In this document: in pieces, positions 27,992 to 37,996 of the stretch | Layout of the letters: each line of letters starts with the position of its first letter | Position numbering within the stretch: position 1 is the stretch's first letter | NCBI GenBank assembly: GCA_022402525.1 | Contig: JAKRSB010000141.1 | Location: 26,060 to 90,059, forward strand | Direction of reading: 5' to 3' | DNA: 64,000 nt | From: Thermosynechococcaceae cyanobacterium MS004 | GTDB taxonomy: Bacteria > Cyanobacteriota > Cyanobacteriia > Thermosynechococcales > Thermosynechococcaceae | Position numbers and translations under genes: made by a program | Notes under the pieces: generated by a model | Told to the model about the DNA's origin: nothing | The model's database searches: none | Seen by the model: only the letters and a program-made list of their open reading frames with translations

Positions 27992-29290
27992 TTAAGCGCG
28001 CACATAGTAGTCGCGGGTGCCTTTGACGGCGATCGCCTCCCCAATGCGCTCTAGGGCTAGCACGTAACCTGCCGTGCGAATCGAAATAGCTTTCTTTTGG
28101 GCAAGGTGCCAAAGGTCTTCGGTAGCCTTGACCATTCGCTTCTGAAGCTGCTGCTGCACCTCTTCTTCTGACCAGTAGAGTCCGCTTCGGTTTTGGACCC
28201 ACTCGAAGTAGCTCACAGTGACGCCCCCTGCGTTTACTAAAATGTCTGGAAATACCACAATTCCCTTGCGATCCAGAATGGTATCCGCAGCGGAGGTGAT
28301 GGGGCCATTGGCGACTTCAAAAATATACTTGGCCTTGATTTGGTCTGCGTTGGCCTCTGTAATTTGGTTTTCTAGGGCGGCGGGTATCAAAATATCGACC
28401 TCAAGCTTCAGGAGATCTTCATTCGAGATGGCTTGGTGATCGACAACGCTACACACGCTGCCATCACAATAGACCGCCTGCAGCCTGCGGGTGGATTCTT
28501 TTTGGTACTGAATACTCGGAATATCCAGCCCCTGTGCCGAATAGATCCCCCCTTGGGAGTCGCTCACAGCGACAATCCGATAGCCTGCCTTCCAAAGCTG
28601 AATAGCAAGGATACTGCCCGCGTTGCCAAAGCCCTGAATCGCGACCGTGGTTTCGGCGGGTACTAACCCCAGCTTGGGCGCAATGGTCTCAATCACCATA
28701 AAGGCACCCACTCCAGTAGCCTCATCCCGGCCTTCGCTACCGCCCATGGCCAGCGGCTTGCCCGTGACCACAGCGCGGGTAATCTTGCGCTGGATCACGT
28801 TGTACTGATCCATCATCCAGCCCATGATCATGGGGTTGGTGTATACATCAGGTGCCAAAATATCAACGTCTGGGCCAATGAAGTCGGCGATCGCATCAAT
28901 ATAGCCCCGACTCAGGCGCTCTAGCTCCATTTTTGAGAGGGCTTTAGGGTCAAGCGTAATACCGCCCTTCCCGCCCCCGAAGGGTAGATTAAGCACCGCA
29001 CATTTAAACGTCATCCAAAAGGCTAGGGACTGCACTTCATCCAGAGAGACCTTGGGATGATAGCGGACGCCCCCTTTGGTGGGGCCACGGGTATCGTCAT
29101 AGCGGACGCGATAGCCTTGAAACACCTGAAGCGACCCGTTGTCCATGCGTACAGGAATTGAGACGCTCAGGGATGACTTGGGATGGCGCAGGTACTCAAG
29201 GGCATCTTCGGGCAGGGTGACATACTGAAGGGCTTTTTCAAGGCGGAGACTCGCGTCTGCAAATAAACCGGATTGCGGCTCTAAGGTCAT
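27992..29290 (-). CDS. gdhA: Glutamate dehydrogenase (Glu/Leu/Phe/Val dehydrogenase family)
   Basis: This 432-residue enzyme reversibly aminates 2-oxoglutarate to glutamate with NAD(P)H. The substrate-lysine region KCAVLNLPFGGGKGGI, the second motif KGGVRYHP, the specificity stretch APDVYTNPMIMGWMMDQY and the nucleotide fold VAIQGFGNAGSILA are clear. The C-terminal half ends with ISIRTAGYVLALERI. It is most like the hexameric bacterial/archaeal type. Upstream I found no strict GTA-N8-TAC NtcA site. With glnN 2.4 kb away it adds a second route of ammonium assimilation. Confidence 0.94.
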   Translation of the reverse strand: MTLEPQSGLFADASLRLEKALQYVTLPEDALEYLRHPKSSLSVSIPVRMDNGSLQVFQGYRVRYDDTRGPTKGGVRYHPKVSLDEVQSLAFWMTFKCAVLNLPFGGGKGGITLDPKALSKMELERLSRGYIDAIADFIGPDVDILAPDVYTNPMIMGWMMDQYNVIQRKITRAVVTGKPLAMGGSEGRDEATGVGAFMVIETIAPKLGLVPAETTVAIQGFGNAGSILAIQLWKAGYRIVAVSDSQGGIYSAQGLDIPSIQYQKESTRRLQAVYCDGSVCSVVDHQAISNEDLLKLEVDILIPAALENQITEANADQIKAKYIFEVANGPITSAADTILDRKGIVVFPDILVNAGGVTVSYFEWVQNRSGLYWSEEEVQQQLQKRMVKATEDLWHLAQKKAISIRTAGYVLALERIGEAIAVKGTRDYYVRA

Positions 29291-29460
29291 GATGGCATCT
29301 CTCCTAGCAGCGTATGTGGCTGGCTATCTGTAGCTTAGGATGAGTGGGCGATCGCCTTGGAGCCGCTTTACCAAAAGTGATGGAAAAGTTATTGAACTGA
29401 ACTTTAAAGCCACGGATAGCCTCGTATCGAGCATATCGAGGCATACACCACTCAGGCGCA

Positions 29461-29706
29461 TTAGGCGGCTAGGGGGCTTTCCTGGCTCGTTTCATCACAG
29501 TGGCAAAATTCTGGCGCATGGGCATCGTAAACCTTTTGAGCCTGCGCCATGTGCATCTCAATATTTCTCATTAAGAACTCATGGCTAGAAGAAGCCTGAG
29601 TATTCATTAGCGCCGTAACAAGCGTGGCGCTTTCTTTCACCGTGACGGGGCGCTGCCAGTGTATCTCTAGGGCTTTCTCTGCACGATGTCTACAGTAGGG
29701 CTTCAT
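29461..29706 (-). CDS. Small conserved-looking protein of unknown function
   Basis: The start is the ATG at 29704-29706, which follows an excellent AAGGAG ribosome site; the frame continues 5 codons upstream without one. The 81-residue product has scattered Cys and His (YCRHRAEKALEIHWQRP near the start, EFCHCDETSQ near the end) and a helical middle. Cys/His pairs at both ends could bind a metal. No family is recognised. Confidence 0.68.
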   Translation of the reverse strand: MKPYCRHRAEKALEIHWQRPVTVKESATLVTALMNTQASSSHEFLMRNIEMHMAQAQKVYDAHAPEFCHCDETSQESPLAA

Positions 29707-30856
<1,150 letters not shown>

Positions 30857-30994
30857 CGCAGCTTGGCAGACGGCCTTCAACGATGATCTTCAACGATGGT
30901 CATCCACTCTTGATTCGTGATTAACGACCCTGATAATTAACGGCCCTGGTGATTGGCAACTCTGATGATTAGCGACCCTGAGCATGGGGGCGGC

Positions 30995-31915
30995 ATGACT
31001 TCTATTATTTATTCAGACGTTTTTTTGCAGCACGATACAGGGCTAGGGCACCCAGAATGTGCTGATCGTCTTCGGGCAGTGGTGCAGCAACTCCAGACAG
31101 AGCGCTGGGTGGGTCGGTTGCGCTGGCAGTCTCCTACCGCGCTGGAACAGCGAGATCCAAGTCCCTGGATTCTGATGGCGCATGATGCGGCCTATCTAGA
31201 AAAGGTGGGCGCTATTGCAGGGCAGGGGGGAGGGTTTCTCGACCCCGATACACCCCTTTCTCGCGCCAGTCATGAAGTCGCTCGTTTGGCTGTAAATGCT
31301 TGGCTGGATGGAGTAGATGCGGTCTTAGGGAAGCATCAGCCTGCTTTTGTCTTAGCGCGTCCGCCTGGACACCATGCATTACCCCATCAGGGGATGGGAT
31401 TTTGTGTGTTTGCTAATGCCGCGATCGCTGCCCTGTACGCACTTACACAGCCTGGAATTAAGCGGGTCGCCATCTTAGACTGGGATGTGCATCACGGCAA
31501 TGGAACCCAGGCGATCGTGCAGGATTCTCCACAAATTTGTTACTGTTCGCTCCATCAATCCCCTGCCTATCCCGGTACAGGGGCAGCAGCAGAAACGGGA
31601 CGTTACAACAATGTACTGAATATTCCCATGCGCCCCGGCAGCACCATTGCGGAGTATGCCCCACAGTTTGAGCAGAAGGTGGTGCCGTTTCTCCAAGCCT
31701 TTAGGCCGGATTTGCTGATCGTAAGCGCTGGGTATGACGCAAACCAGCGCGATCCGCTGGCAAATATGCGCCTCCAACCATCGGATTACGGGCGGTTTAT
31801 GGCCCATTGCTTAGAAGTGACTCCCAAGGTGCTCTTGGGATTGGAAGGCGGCTATGACTTTGACAGCTTAGCAGAGTCTGTGGAGGCGACGTTGTTAGCC
31901 TGTCCAGCAACTTGA
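30995..31915 (+). CDS. Histone deacetylase family (acetoin utilisation/acetylpolyamine amidohydrolase-like) protein
   Basis: This 306-residue protein belongs to the zinc-dependent arginase/deacetylase superfamily. The ATG at 30995 (MTSIIYSDVFLQHDTGLGHPE) matches the family start; an earlier TTG at 30953 in a word-repeat region does not. The catalytic RPPGHHA, the metal-binding DWDVHHGNGTQ, the SAGYDANQRDPLA loop and the LEGGYD end motif are all intact. The substrate in cyanobacteria is not established and may be acetylated polyamines or proteins. A repeat-rich 138 bases separate it from fabG. Confidence 0.9.
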   Translation: MTSIIYSDVFLQHDTGLGHPECADRLRAVVQQLQTERWVGRLRWQSPTALEQRDPSPWILMAHDAAYLEKVGAIAGQGGGFLDPDTPLSRASHEVARLAVNAWLDGVDAVLGKHQPAFVLARPPGHHALPHQGMGFCVFANAAIAALYALTQPGIKRVAILDWDVHHGNGTQAIVQDSPQICYCSLHQSPAYPGTGAAAETGRYNNVLNIPMRPGSTIAEYAPQFEQKVVPFLQAFRPDLLIVSAGYDANQRDPLANMRLQPSDYGRFMAHCLEVTPKVLLGLEGGYDFDSLAESVEATLLACPAT

Positions 31916-32234
31916 CGCTGAATCATCGCCAAATAAAGCTCATTTTTGATCCGCCCCCATACCCAGGCCAATCTCCCAGGCCAATCTCAGGCGCTGCTCA
32001 AGTGCTGCTCAGGGCGATCGCCCATGATGGCAGTACGGCTCAAAACGGACGTTGGTAGATCTAGAGCAGGCTCCCCGTCTTGTCCTCAACCGGGACGGAA
32101 ACCCGCCTTGTTTTTTTACTGAATCTTGGTGAATGATGAAGGAGGGAAAGGGCGATCGCCGCTACAGAAGGAGCCGATAGACGGTGACTTTCTAGTGGCC
32201 AGCCAATTTCTCCCTGATACCTTCAGCCTCCACT
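31916..32234. other. Intergenic region, no gene seen
   Basis: This 319-base gap has a short word repeat (CCAGGCCAATCTC, 31963-31988) and a weak inverted repeat near 32075-32097 (CCGTC with GACGG). A run of seven T follows near 32112-32118, which could be a weak terminator. I see no coding frame of note. Confidence 0.4.
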
Positions 32235-32738
32235 ATGAACAAACGCACCTTTTTAACCGCAGGCATTACGTGGCTAGGCACCACCTACTTCCTCAACCAA
32301 AGTTTTAGGAGAACAACCGTCATGGCAGCCTCACAGGAACAGTTCACCGTTGCAAAGACGGAAGATGAATGGCGTCAAATTCTGACCCCAGAGCAGTTCA
32401 AGGTGCTGCGAAAGCACGGCACAGAACGCGCTGGTACCAGCCCTTTAGACAAACAGTACGGCAAAGGAACCTACCTATGCGCCGGGTGCGGCCAAGCGCT
32501 CTTCTCCTCAGAGACAAAGTTTAACAGCGGCACCGGCTGGCCTAGCTTTTATGCACCCCTTGAAGGGAGCGTCAGCAACACTGTAGATCGCTCTTTCTTT
32601 ATGGTGAGGACCGAGGTTCACTGTAGTCGCTGCGGTGGACACCTCGGTCATGTCTTTGACGACGGCCCTGCCCCAACCGGAAAACGATACTGCATGAATG
32701 GTGTTTCCCTGGAATTTAAGCCAGAAGGCGAAGCCTAA
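32235..32738 (+). CDS. msrB: Peptide-methionine (R)-S-oxide reductase with N-terminal export signal
   Basis: MsrB repairs oxidised methionine (R-sulfoxide) in proteins. The catalytic domain covers about 36-163. Zinc ligands C82/C85 (CAGCG) and C130/C133 (CSRCG), the [10 protein letters not shown] motif and catalytic C153 in RYCMNGVSL are all present. The first 30 residues ([20 protein letters not shown]) form a hydrophobic N-terminal segment, so this copy is probably sent to the lumen or periplasm rather than the cytosol. An internal Met30 could yield a cytosolic form. A strong terminator follows. Confidence 0.95.
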   Translation: MNKRTFLTAGITWLGTTYFLNQSFRRTTVMAASQEQFTVAKTEDEWRQILTPEQFKVLRKHGTERAGTSPLDKQYGKGTYLCAGCGQALFSSETKFNSGTGWPSFYAPLEGSVSNTVDRSFFMVRTEVHCSRCGGHLGHVFDDGPAPTGKRYCMNGVSLEFKPEGEA

Positions 32739-32794
32739 GCGTAACGGCATCTACTAAGTACACTTAACGTCCCCAAAATACTAAATTTCCAATA

Positions 32795-32838
32795 AAAAGC
32801 CCTAGACTTGCAAAAACCGCAGTCTAGGGCTTTTAAAG
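32795..32838 (+). terminator. Rho-independent terminator after msrB
   Basis: A perfect 14-bp stem (AAAAGCCCTAGACT with its complement) with a 12-base loop is flanked by A on the left and T on the right, so it could act in both directions. A second perfect 14-bp palindrome, GTCTTTTAAAAGAC, lies at 32850-32863. Confidence 0.85.
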
Positions 32839-32863
32839 TCTCAATACCCGTCTTTTAAAAGAC

Positions 32864-33345
32864 TTTATTCAAAAACTTTGTATAGTTTAGCCCTACTTTA
32901 TAGCTCAAAAACAGATCTAGAGAATCCTCATAAAGACATACATTTCTTAAAAATATTTGTTTCTTTACATTAAAACATCTTTGTTTATAAGGAAAAGTCT
33001 GAAATCTAAAGAAAAGCTGAAGCCCATATTCCGTAACGATTTGGGGAGAAAGAATAGCCTGATTGGGTTGCGGGGATCGCTACTAGAAGTAGGCAAATGA
33101 GAAGAAACCTATGATGGGGATATGAGTCTATTGTTACGGGCTGTGTCAAATAGACAAACATTTTACTCAGAAAACCTCGATGGTTTGATTTTCTCTTTTA
33201 ATGAATGTCCAGATTCAGCGCTCTACTTTAAATGCCCTAGTTTAAATCCTCTCGTTAAACACCTCAGTTCAATACTCAAGTTCAATACTCAAACCACTTC
33301 TCCCAAATCGACTCAATATAACTCAGGCAGTACTGCCTAAACTTT
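32864..33345. other. AT-rich intergenic region
   Basis: About 480 bases of low-GC sequence lie between the msrB terminator and the next small gene. A 72-codon frame at 33122-33340 is present, but its product has no family-like features and it ends in word repeats (TCAATACTCAA). I do not call it. The promoter of the downstream Cys-rich gene is presumably here. Confidence 0.45.
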
Positions 33346-33603
33346 ATGAAATCCCCATTAAACAAGTTATCTCTAAAAAGTCATGCAGAATTTTCTTGCC
33401 GACACTGTTCACACTATGTTCCTGAGGGTCGTCGCGGGGGAACTTGCGAACTCTTAGGCGTGGGGGTACAGAGTCAGTGGGCTGCCTGCGGTCAGATTTT
33501 ACCCGTGCTGAGCGGGGCAGAATCTGTACCTATCAGTCATTCAGCCAGTCATTCAGCCGATGGCTCAAGTTTGGTCAATGCCTCAAGTTCGGTCAATGCC
33601 TAA
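33346..33603 (+). CDS. Small Cys-rich protein, cyanobacterial type
   Basis: This 85-residue protein has a compact four-cysteine core: C18 and C21 (CRHC), C34 after EGRRGGTC and C48 in WAAC. The pattern CRxCxxYxPEGRRGGxC.xLGVxVxxxWxAC recurs in small conserved cyanobacterial proteins and suggests a zinc or iron-sulfur site; the role is unknown. The last 30 residues are a Ser-rich tail with repeats (SHSASHSA, SSLVNASSSVNA) that echo the DNA word repeats. It stands alone between intergenic stretches. Confidence 0.75.
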   Translation: MKSPLNKLSLKSHAEFSCRHCSHYVPEGRRGGTCELLGVGVQSQWAACGQILPVLSGAESVPISHSASHSADGSSLVNASSSVNA

Positions 33604-33608
33604 TCATC

Positions 33609-33654
33609 TGTCCCATTGTCCAGCACCCCATTGTCCAGACCCCCATTGTCCAAC
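33609..33654. repeat. Three-copy ~16-bp tandem repeat
   Basis: Three copies of a word built on CCCATTGTCCAG follow the stop of the Cys-rich gene. They form a short non-coding tandem array of the type seen elsewhere in the window. Confidence 0.8.
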
Positions 33655-33739
33655 ACTGAAGAGCAATATGCGATCGCGCAACCCAGTCCTAGAAATAGGC
33701 CCGGAAATACAGTTCGCTAAAAGCACCGCTCAATAAAGG

Positions 33740-34357
33740 TCAAGACCCTCTCGCAAAAGCGACAATCTTTAGCTCCAGCGTCGGGGACTGAGATAGTGAG
33801 CTTTGCACCCCCTTCAGGCAAATCTCAATTTTCTTACCGTCAGGTACAGTTTTAATGCCTAGATTGTTTGGGTTAGGGCTTGCTGTGCAGTTTGTAATTG
33901 GCTGGGTCGATAAAGCATCAACCAGCGGTTCTGCACTGGCCAGCGTTGTTGGAGACGTCGTGGCGCGATACAGCACTTTTGGCCCTTGCCAGAGGGTGCC
34001 CCCTGGCGGAGAACAGACATAATACGCCACATTCGGTTCAACGGGGTTTGGCTTGAGCAAAGAAAAAATTCCATCACACCCGCCTGGGCTAGTCCAGCCA
34101 GCAGGAGGCCCAGCCGTGATCGCCCTTGCCTCACGCACTTCATCGGCCATGAAGTCGAGCGCCCGATTGAGTTGAGCCTGCTGGCGCGTTTCGGCTTCAT
34201 TAATTTGATTGATGCGAATAACCGCAATAAGTCCATTTCCGGCCAAGAGCAAAATAATGACTGAAGCCAGAATGGTCACTAAAAGTTCAATTAGCGTAAA
34301 GCCCTTGGCAGAGACCATTACAGGGAAGTGAATGAATGATCGAGGTTGGTCACTCAT
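33740..34357 (-). CDS. Type IV pilin-like / pseudopilin protein
   Basis: This is a prepilin-type protein with a class III signal: a basic leader, then KGFTLIELLVTILASVIILLL. The prepilin peptidase would cut after Gly and methylate the Phe. The ATG at 34357 gives 205 residues with an 18-residue leader before Gly; starts at 34408 and 34318 are also possible. The rest is a globular domain with several Cys. It would join a type IV pilus or competence pseudopilus as a minor subunit. No other pilin gene adjoins it, and a tandem repeat lies just upstream. Confidence 0.85.
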   Translation of the reverse strand: MSDQPRSFIHFPVMVSAKGFTLIELLVTILASVIILLLAGNGLIAVIRINQINEAETRQQAQLNRALDFMADEVREARAITAGPPAGWTSPGGCDGIFSLLKPNPVEPNVAYYVCSPPGGTLWQGPKVLYRATTSPTTLASAEPLVDALSTQPITNCTASPNPNNLGIKTVPDGKKIEICLKGVQSSLSQSPTLELKIVAFARGS

Positions 34358-34404
34358 GGTTAAAAGCTCATGCTCAGAGACTGTTTCACTGCAGCGCCCA
34401 TACG

Positions 34405-34455
34405 TCATAAAACCTACAAGTCATAAAACCTACAAGTCGTAAAACCTACAAGTTA
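34405..34455. repeat. Three-copy 16-bp tandem repeat upstream of the pilin-like gene
   Basis: Three copies of about 16 bases (CATAAAACCTACAAGT, then variants) stand in the gap between the pilin-like gene and the C-S lyase. They may affect the pilin promoter. Confidence 0.85.
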
Positions 34456-34508
34456 TAGAAATTGAACTACAGGGATCAAAGAATCGATAAAATCGGTCCA
34501 GAAAAGAT

Positions 34509-35738
34509 CTATAGCAGTTCCGCCAGGGTTGATGTAAATTCATCAATTTCTGATTCTAGGGTGAGATAGTGGACGCAAGCGCGCAGGCAGTTTGGATTCG
34601 CAATCGACCGAATCATAATCTGTTTTGTCTCTAAAGCTGCCACCCAGTCCCCGTTAGCCCCCCCTCGAATCCTAAAGGAGACTAGGCCCGCATCTGGAGC
34701 ACGCTGGCTTAAACATTCCACACCTTTGATAAGGGTTAGGTTCGTCCACAGACGCTTGCTCAGTGCACAGATTCGCTGATAGCGCTGGGTGGCGTTGCCC
34801 CACTGCCGATGCAGGGCGATCGCCTCACTCAGTCCGCGATACAGCGGGAAGGCTGCGGTTGCCATTTCATACCTGGTTCCGTCAGCTTTCCAGCCCGTTG
34901 GATTGCCCACCTGATCGACTCGAATCCCTCGCCAGCCAATAAAGGTAGGGCTTAGCTTATCTCGCAAATCGGGGCGAACATAGAGCGCCCCCACCCCATC
35001 TGGGCCACACAGCCACTTGTGTCCAGTCAATGCGTAGAAATCCACATCCAGATCTGCGAGATTGAGCGGCAGTACACCCACGGACTGCGCCGCATCGACC
35101 AAAATCAGTACATCGGGATTTTGCTGGCGGCAGGCTAGAATAACGTCCGCAAGGGGCAGCACTTGACCTGTATTCCACAAAATATGGCTCAAAACAACGA
35201 GGCGGGTGTCAGAGTTCACTTGAGCGGCGATCGCCGCAACCGGATCGCCCTCGTTGAGGGTTTGGAGGACAGGGCAGGTTTCAACACAAACTCCATATCG
35301 CCGACCAAGCTCTTGTGTCGCAGCCACAATACCGGGATGCTCACAGTCTGTAATCAGGAGATGATCGGCTTTCCGCCAGGGAAGACCCCACAGGGCAATA
35401 TTGCAGCCTGCTGACACCGAGTCCGTGAGGGAAATGGTGTCTGGACTTACGCAGAGTTCTTGAGCGATCGCGCTGCGGGTCTGCTGTGCTTGTGCCGTCA
35501 CCCAATCAAACGCCTTTTTTGAAAAAGGTCCATCGCTCTGCATCTGGCGATAGCCTTCTAGAATGGCGTCCAGAGCGAGCTGAGGTAGAGGCCCTTGCCC
35601 TCCATAGTTAAAGTACCCCTTATTGCTCAATGCAGAAAATTGACGGCGATGGGCCTCCAGTGCGCTCAATGATGCTGGAGTATCGTGCAGTGAATGGGGC
35701 ATGGCAAAGTCGGTCAAGGTGGGCAAGCACACCTCCAT
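34509..35738 (-). CDS. L-cysteine/cystine C-S lyase (cyanobacterial C-DES type)
   Basis: This class V PLP-dependent enzyme (up to 409 residues) closely matches the cyanobacterial C-S lyase that splits cystine or cysteine to give a persulfide or sulfide for Fe-S cluster assembly. Family stretches include GYFNYGGQGPLP, DCEHPGI, SHILWNTGQVLPL and the PLP-lysine motif TGHKW (K241), with D215 and Q218 in DAAQS. IscS-type enzymes carry a catalytic Cys loop that is not needed here. An internal ATG at 35702 (12 residues in) is an equally good start. Confidence 0.88.
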   Translation of the reverse strand: MEVCLPTLTDFAMPHSLHDTPASLSALEAHRRQFSALSNKGYFNYGGQGPLPQLALDAILEGYRQMQSDGPFSKKAFDWVTAQAQQTRSAIAQELCVSPDTISLTDSVSAGCNIALWGLPWRKADHLLITDCEHPGIVAATQELGRRYGVCVETCPVLQTLNEGDPVAAIAAQVNSDTRLVVLSHILWNTGQVLPLADVILACRQQNPDVLILVDAAQSVGVLPLNLADLDVDFYALTGHKWLCGPDGVGALYVRPDLRDKLSPTFIGWRGIRVDQVGNPTGWKADGTRYEMATAAFPLYRGLSEAIALHRQWGNATQRYQRICALSKRLWTNLTLIKGVECLSQRAPDAGLVSFRIRGGANGDWVAALETKQIMIRSIANPNCLRACVHYLTLESEIDEFTSTLAELL

Positions 35739-35895
35739 ACTCTACCAAACCCCGATAGAGGGCGAACCTTCGGAAGATCTGTTGGGTCATTTTACCGTTG
35801 GGTAAATCAAGATTCCAGATCTCCTGATCGAGATCGTGAGATCGCCATGAAAACAATTCACGTACCCAACATCTATTTAAAAAAAGTACCCACTA

Positions 35896-36996
35896 TTAAG
35901 CTTTGAAAGGCTCAGCGATCCTGAATTGCCTTAGGAATAAGAGTGAACTATAAAGATGAAAAGCAGGATCCCAGTTGCTATCTTCTCGGCGGAATAGGTC
36001 GAGATTTGCGGGAATCTTATCCAGGAGATCAGGGTGATCTAGAGCCGCCTCTGCAAACGCGCTAAAGTCTGAGGCGAGCAATTTATGGACAATCTGCTGC
36101 TCCAAAATTTGGGTGAGATGCCGCCAGTTGGCCCAGGCTGTACTTTGATCTAAACGAGAGCCTTGAGCGGGGCTGTTCAGAGCAACGCCATGATTAAACT
36201 GATAGGTACTGTCTGAAAGCCGCAGAATACAGTTTTGTTTGGGAAGGTGCAGATCCCAAATGTTGACGTAGTCCTGGGTTTGCTCCTTGCGCTTGAGTTT
36301 CCCCCGTGAGTCGCGGTCTACGACTTCTTCAAAAATAGGAATTTGCCCTTCAATGCGCTGAGCAATATCTGACCAAGGGAAGCAAAGCGTTGTCTCCTGG
36401 TCAGAGCCGCTTTTTTTGACTTTCACCTGGGCCTGATTTTCAATGGCCTCAAAGTAAGTAACTGCATAAACCGTCACGGACTCTAAGGCCGAGATTGGTG
36501 TCCAGAAGGTCGGAACTCCCTTGGCCTGGAGCTGCTGTCCATAAAACGCGAGTTCCCCGATCGCGCCAGATCGATAAAGTCGAATCCCTCGGCTGGGCAA
36601 AATGATCCGAGCTGAGTAGGGATCAATATTCATAATTGCCGCCATAGCTTGGGCGGCGGCGGTTTTTGCCGCTGGCTCAATGGGCTCCAAGATCAGCACA
36701 CCCAGCTCGGTTTTTTCAGGAGCGGCCACTGCTTCAGCGATCGCCTGTTTGCGCTCTTGACTGCGCTGCTTTTGAAGGCGATCTAGTCCTTGACGGGCGG
36801 CCAGGGTAATTTTGGAGCCGTGGTCGTGGCGCAGAAGTTCTTTCAAAATCGCCTCAGCATTGCTCCATTCCTGCTGCCTCTCCAGAATTTTTGCCTGATA
36901 AATCTGTGTCCAAGGATCCTGCACATCCAGGGCTTCGACGAGTTGAGCAGCTTTTGTGTAGTCGCCTTTTCTGAGTGCTGCGTCAATAGCATCCAT
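35896..36996 (-). CDS. TPR-like protein of unknown function
   Basis: This 366-residue soluble protein starts with two or three TPR-like helical hairpins (about 1-75: ALRKGDYTKAAQLVEALDVQDPWTQIYQAKILER). A charged linker follows, then a long alpha/beta region (about 95-320) with no motif I recognise. The N-terminal layout is typical of cyanobacterial scaffold-type proteins. A good ribosome site (AGGAGA) precedes the ATG at 36996. The rsmE gene ends 66 bases upstream on the same strand and may share the transcript. Confidence 0.7.
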   Translation of the reverse strand: MDAIDAALRKGDYTKAAQLVEALDVQDPWTQIYQAKILERQQEWSNAEAILKELLRHDHGSKITLAARQGLDRLQKQRSQERKQAIAEAVAAPEKTELGVLILEPIEPAAKTAAAQAMAAIMNIDPYSARIILPSRGIRLYRSGAIGELAFYGQQLQAKGVPTFWTPISALESVTVYAVTYFEAIENQAQVKVKKSGSDQETTLCFPWSDIAQRIEGQIPIFEEVVDRDSRGKLKRKEQTQDYVNIWDLHLPKQNCILRLSDSTYQFNHGVALNSPAQGSRLDQSTAWANWRHLTQILEQQIVHKLLASDFSAFAEAALDHPDLLDKIPANLDLFRREDSNWDPAFHLYSSLLFLRQFRIAEPFKA

Positions 36997-37062
36997 TCGT
37001 GATCATTTCTCCTAGGCAAAACAACAGCAGCACGCTTCATTCCTGGACTCAATTCCTGGATT

Positions 37063-37860
37063 CTATTCCTGGACATTTTTGAGATGAGTCGATTCGAGGT
37101 GAGTAGAGAGAATGGAGACTGCCGCAATAGAAGCGGTGACAGCCCTCAGCACGCGACGCCCCAAAGAAACTGGCGTAAATCCTTGCGCGATCGCCAGATC
37201 TTCCTCGGCGGCTGTCCAGCCTCCCTCTGGCCCTACCATGATTAACATGCCCAGTTTTGGTAATTTTCCTAAAGTGCTTAAAAGATTAGGCGTCTCTTCA
37301 CGGGTCACACAAATAAGGTGGTTTTGCCCATCATGCCCATCAGTTGTCTGAACGGCTTGTAACCCGTCCTTTCCGCTCCTTCTGTCCTGGTTGACACAAA
37401 GGCTAAGCGCCTGCTCAAAGCGAATGGGAAACAGAATTTCAGGCACCTGCTGCCGACAAGACTGCTCAGCAGCCTCCACCGCAATTCGCCGCCAGCGCTC
37501 TAGCTTTTGCTCGCTAGGGTTTACGAGGGTGCGATCGCTCAGGAGCGGGACAATGTGGCTCACGCCTAGCTCAGTGGCCGCTCGCACCACATCTTCAAAC
37601 CCCTGACCTTTCATTAGCGCGGCGCAGAGGGTAATCGGCTGCATCAACTCAGTTTGGGCAGCAATCTGCTCAATCATCTGGGCCGTCTGATCGGGACAGA
37701 GTTCAGCAAGCCACCAGTCTGAACTGCACAGCGCAATAAAGCGATCGCCCTCCTTAAGCCGCAACACTCGGCTGAGGTAATGCTGTTGCGCTGCGGTCAG
37801 CAAAATGGTCGGATGACGACACTGATGGACTGCGATCGCCAATCGCTGAAGCTGTCCCAC
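37063..37860 (-). CDS. rsmE: 16S rRNA (uracil1498-N3)-methyltransferase
   Basis: RsmE methylates U1498 of 16S rRNA using S-adenosylmethionine. I choose the GTG at 37858-37860 (265 residues) because a GAGG site lies 7 bases upstream; the TTG at 37866 would be too close to it. The N-terminal PUA-like part (QRLAIAVHQ...HYLSRVLRLKEGD) and the C-terminal SPOUT knot (VGPEGGWTAAEEDLA, FTPVSLGRRVLRAVTAS) are both present and intact. Confidence 0.94.
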   Translation of the reverse strand: MGQLQRLAIAVHQCRHPTILLTAAQQHYLSRVLRLKEGDRFIALCSSDWWLAELCPDQTAQMIEQIAAQTELMQPITLCAALMKGQGFEDVVRAATELGVSHIVPLLSDRTLVNPSEQKLERWRRIAVEAAEQSCRQQVPEILFPIRFEQALSLCVNQDRRSGKDGLQAVQTTDGHDGQNHLICVTREETPNLLSTLGKLPKLGMLIMVGPEGGWTAAEEDLAIAQGFTPVSLGRRVLRAVTASIAAVSILSTHLESTHLKNVQE

Positions 37861-37996
37861 GCTCAATCCTCAAAATTTTGATTCAGAATTTTTGCCAGAA
37901 AATCTTGAAACGCTTTTTACCAAAGCGCCTTAACCCAAAGGCTTGAAAGTCACCCTAAAATATTGTTCAGCATAAAAACTGTTCAGCATAAATCTT

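Noticed and set aside
29291..29460. Search for an NtcA site before gdhA
   Set aside because: No GTA-N8-TAC or well-spaced relaxed site with a -10 box was seen.
33122..33340. 72-codon frame before the Cys-rich gene
   Set aside because: The product is low in conserved features and ends in word-repeat DNA. There is no ribosome site of note.
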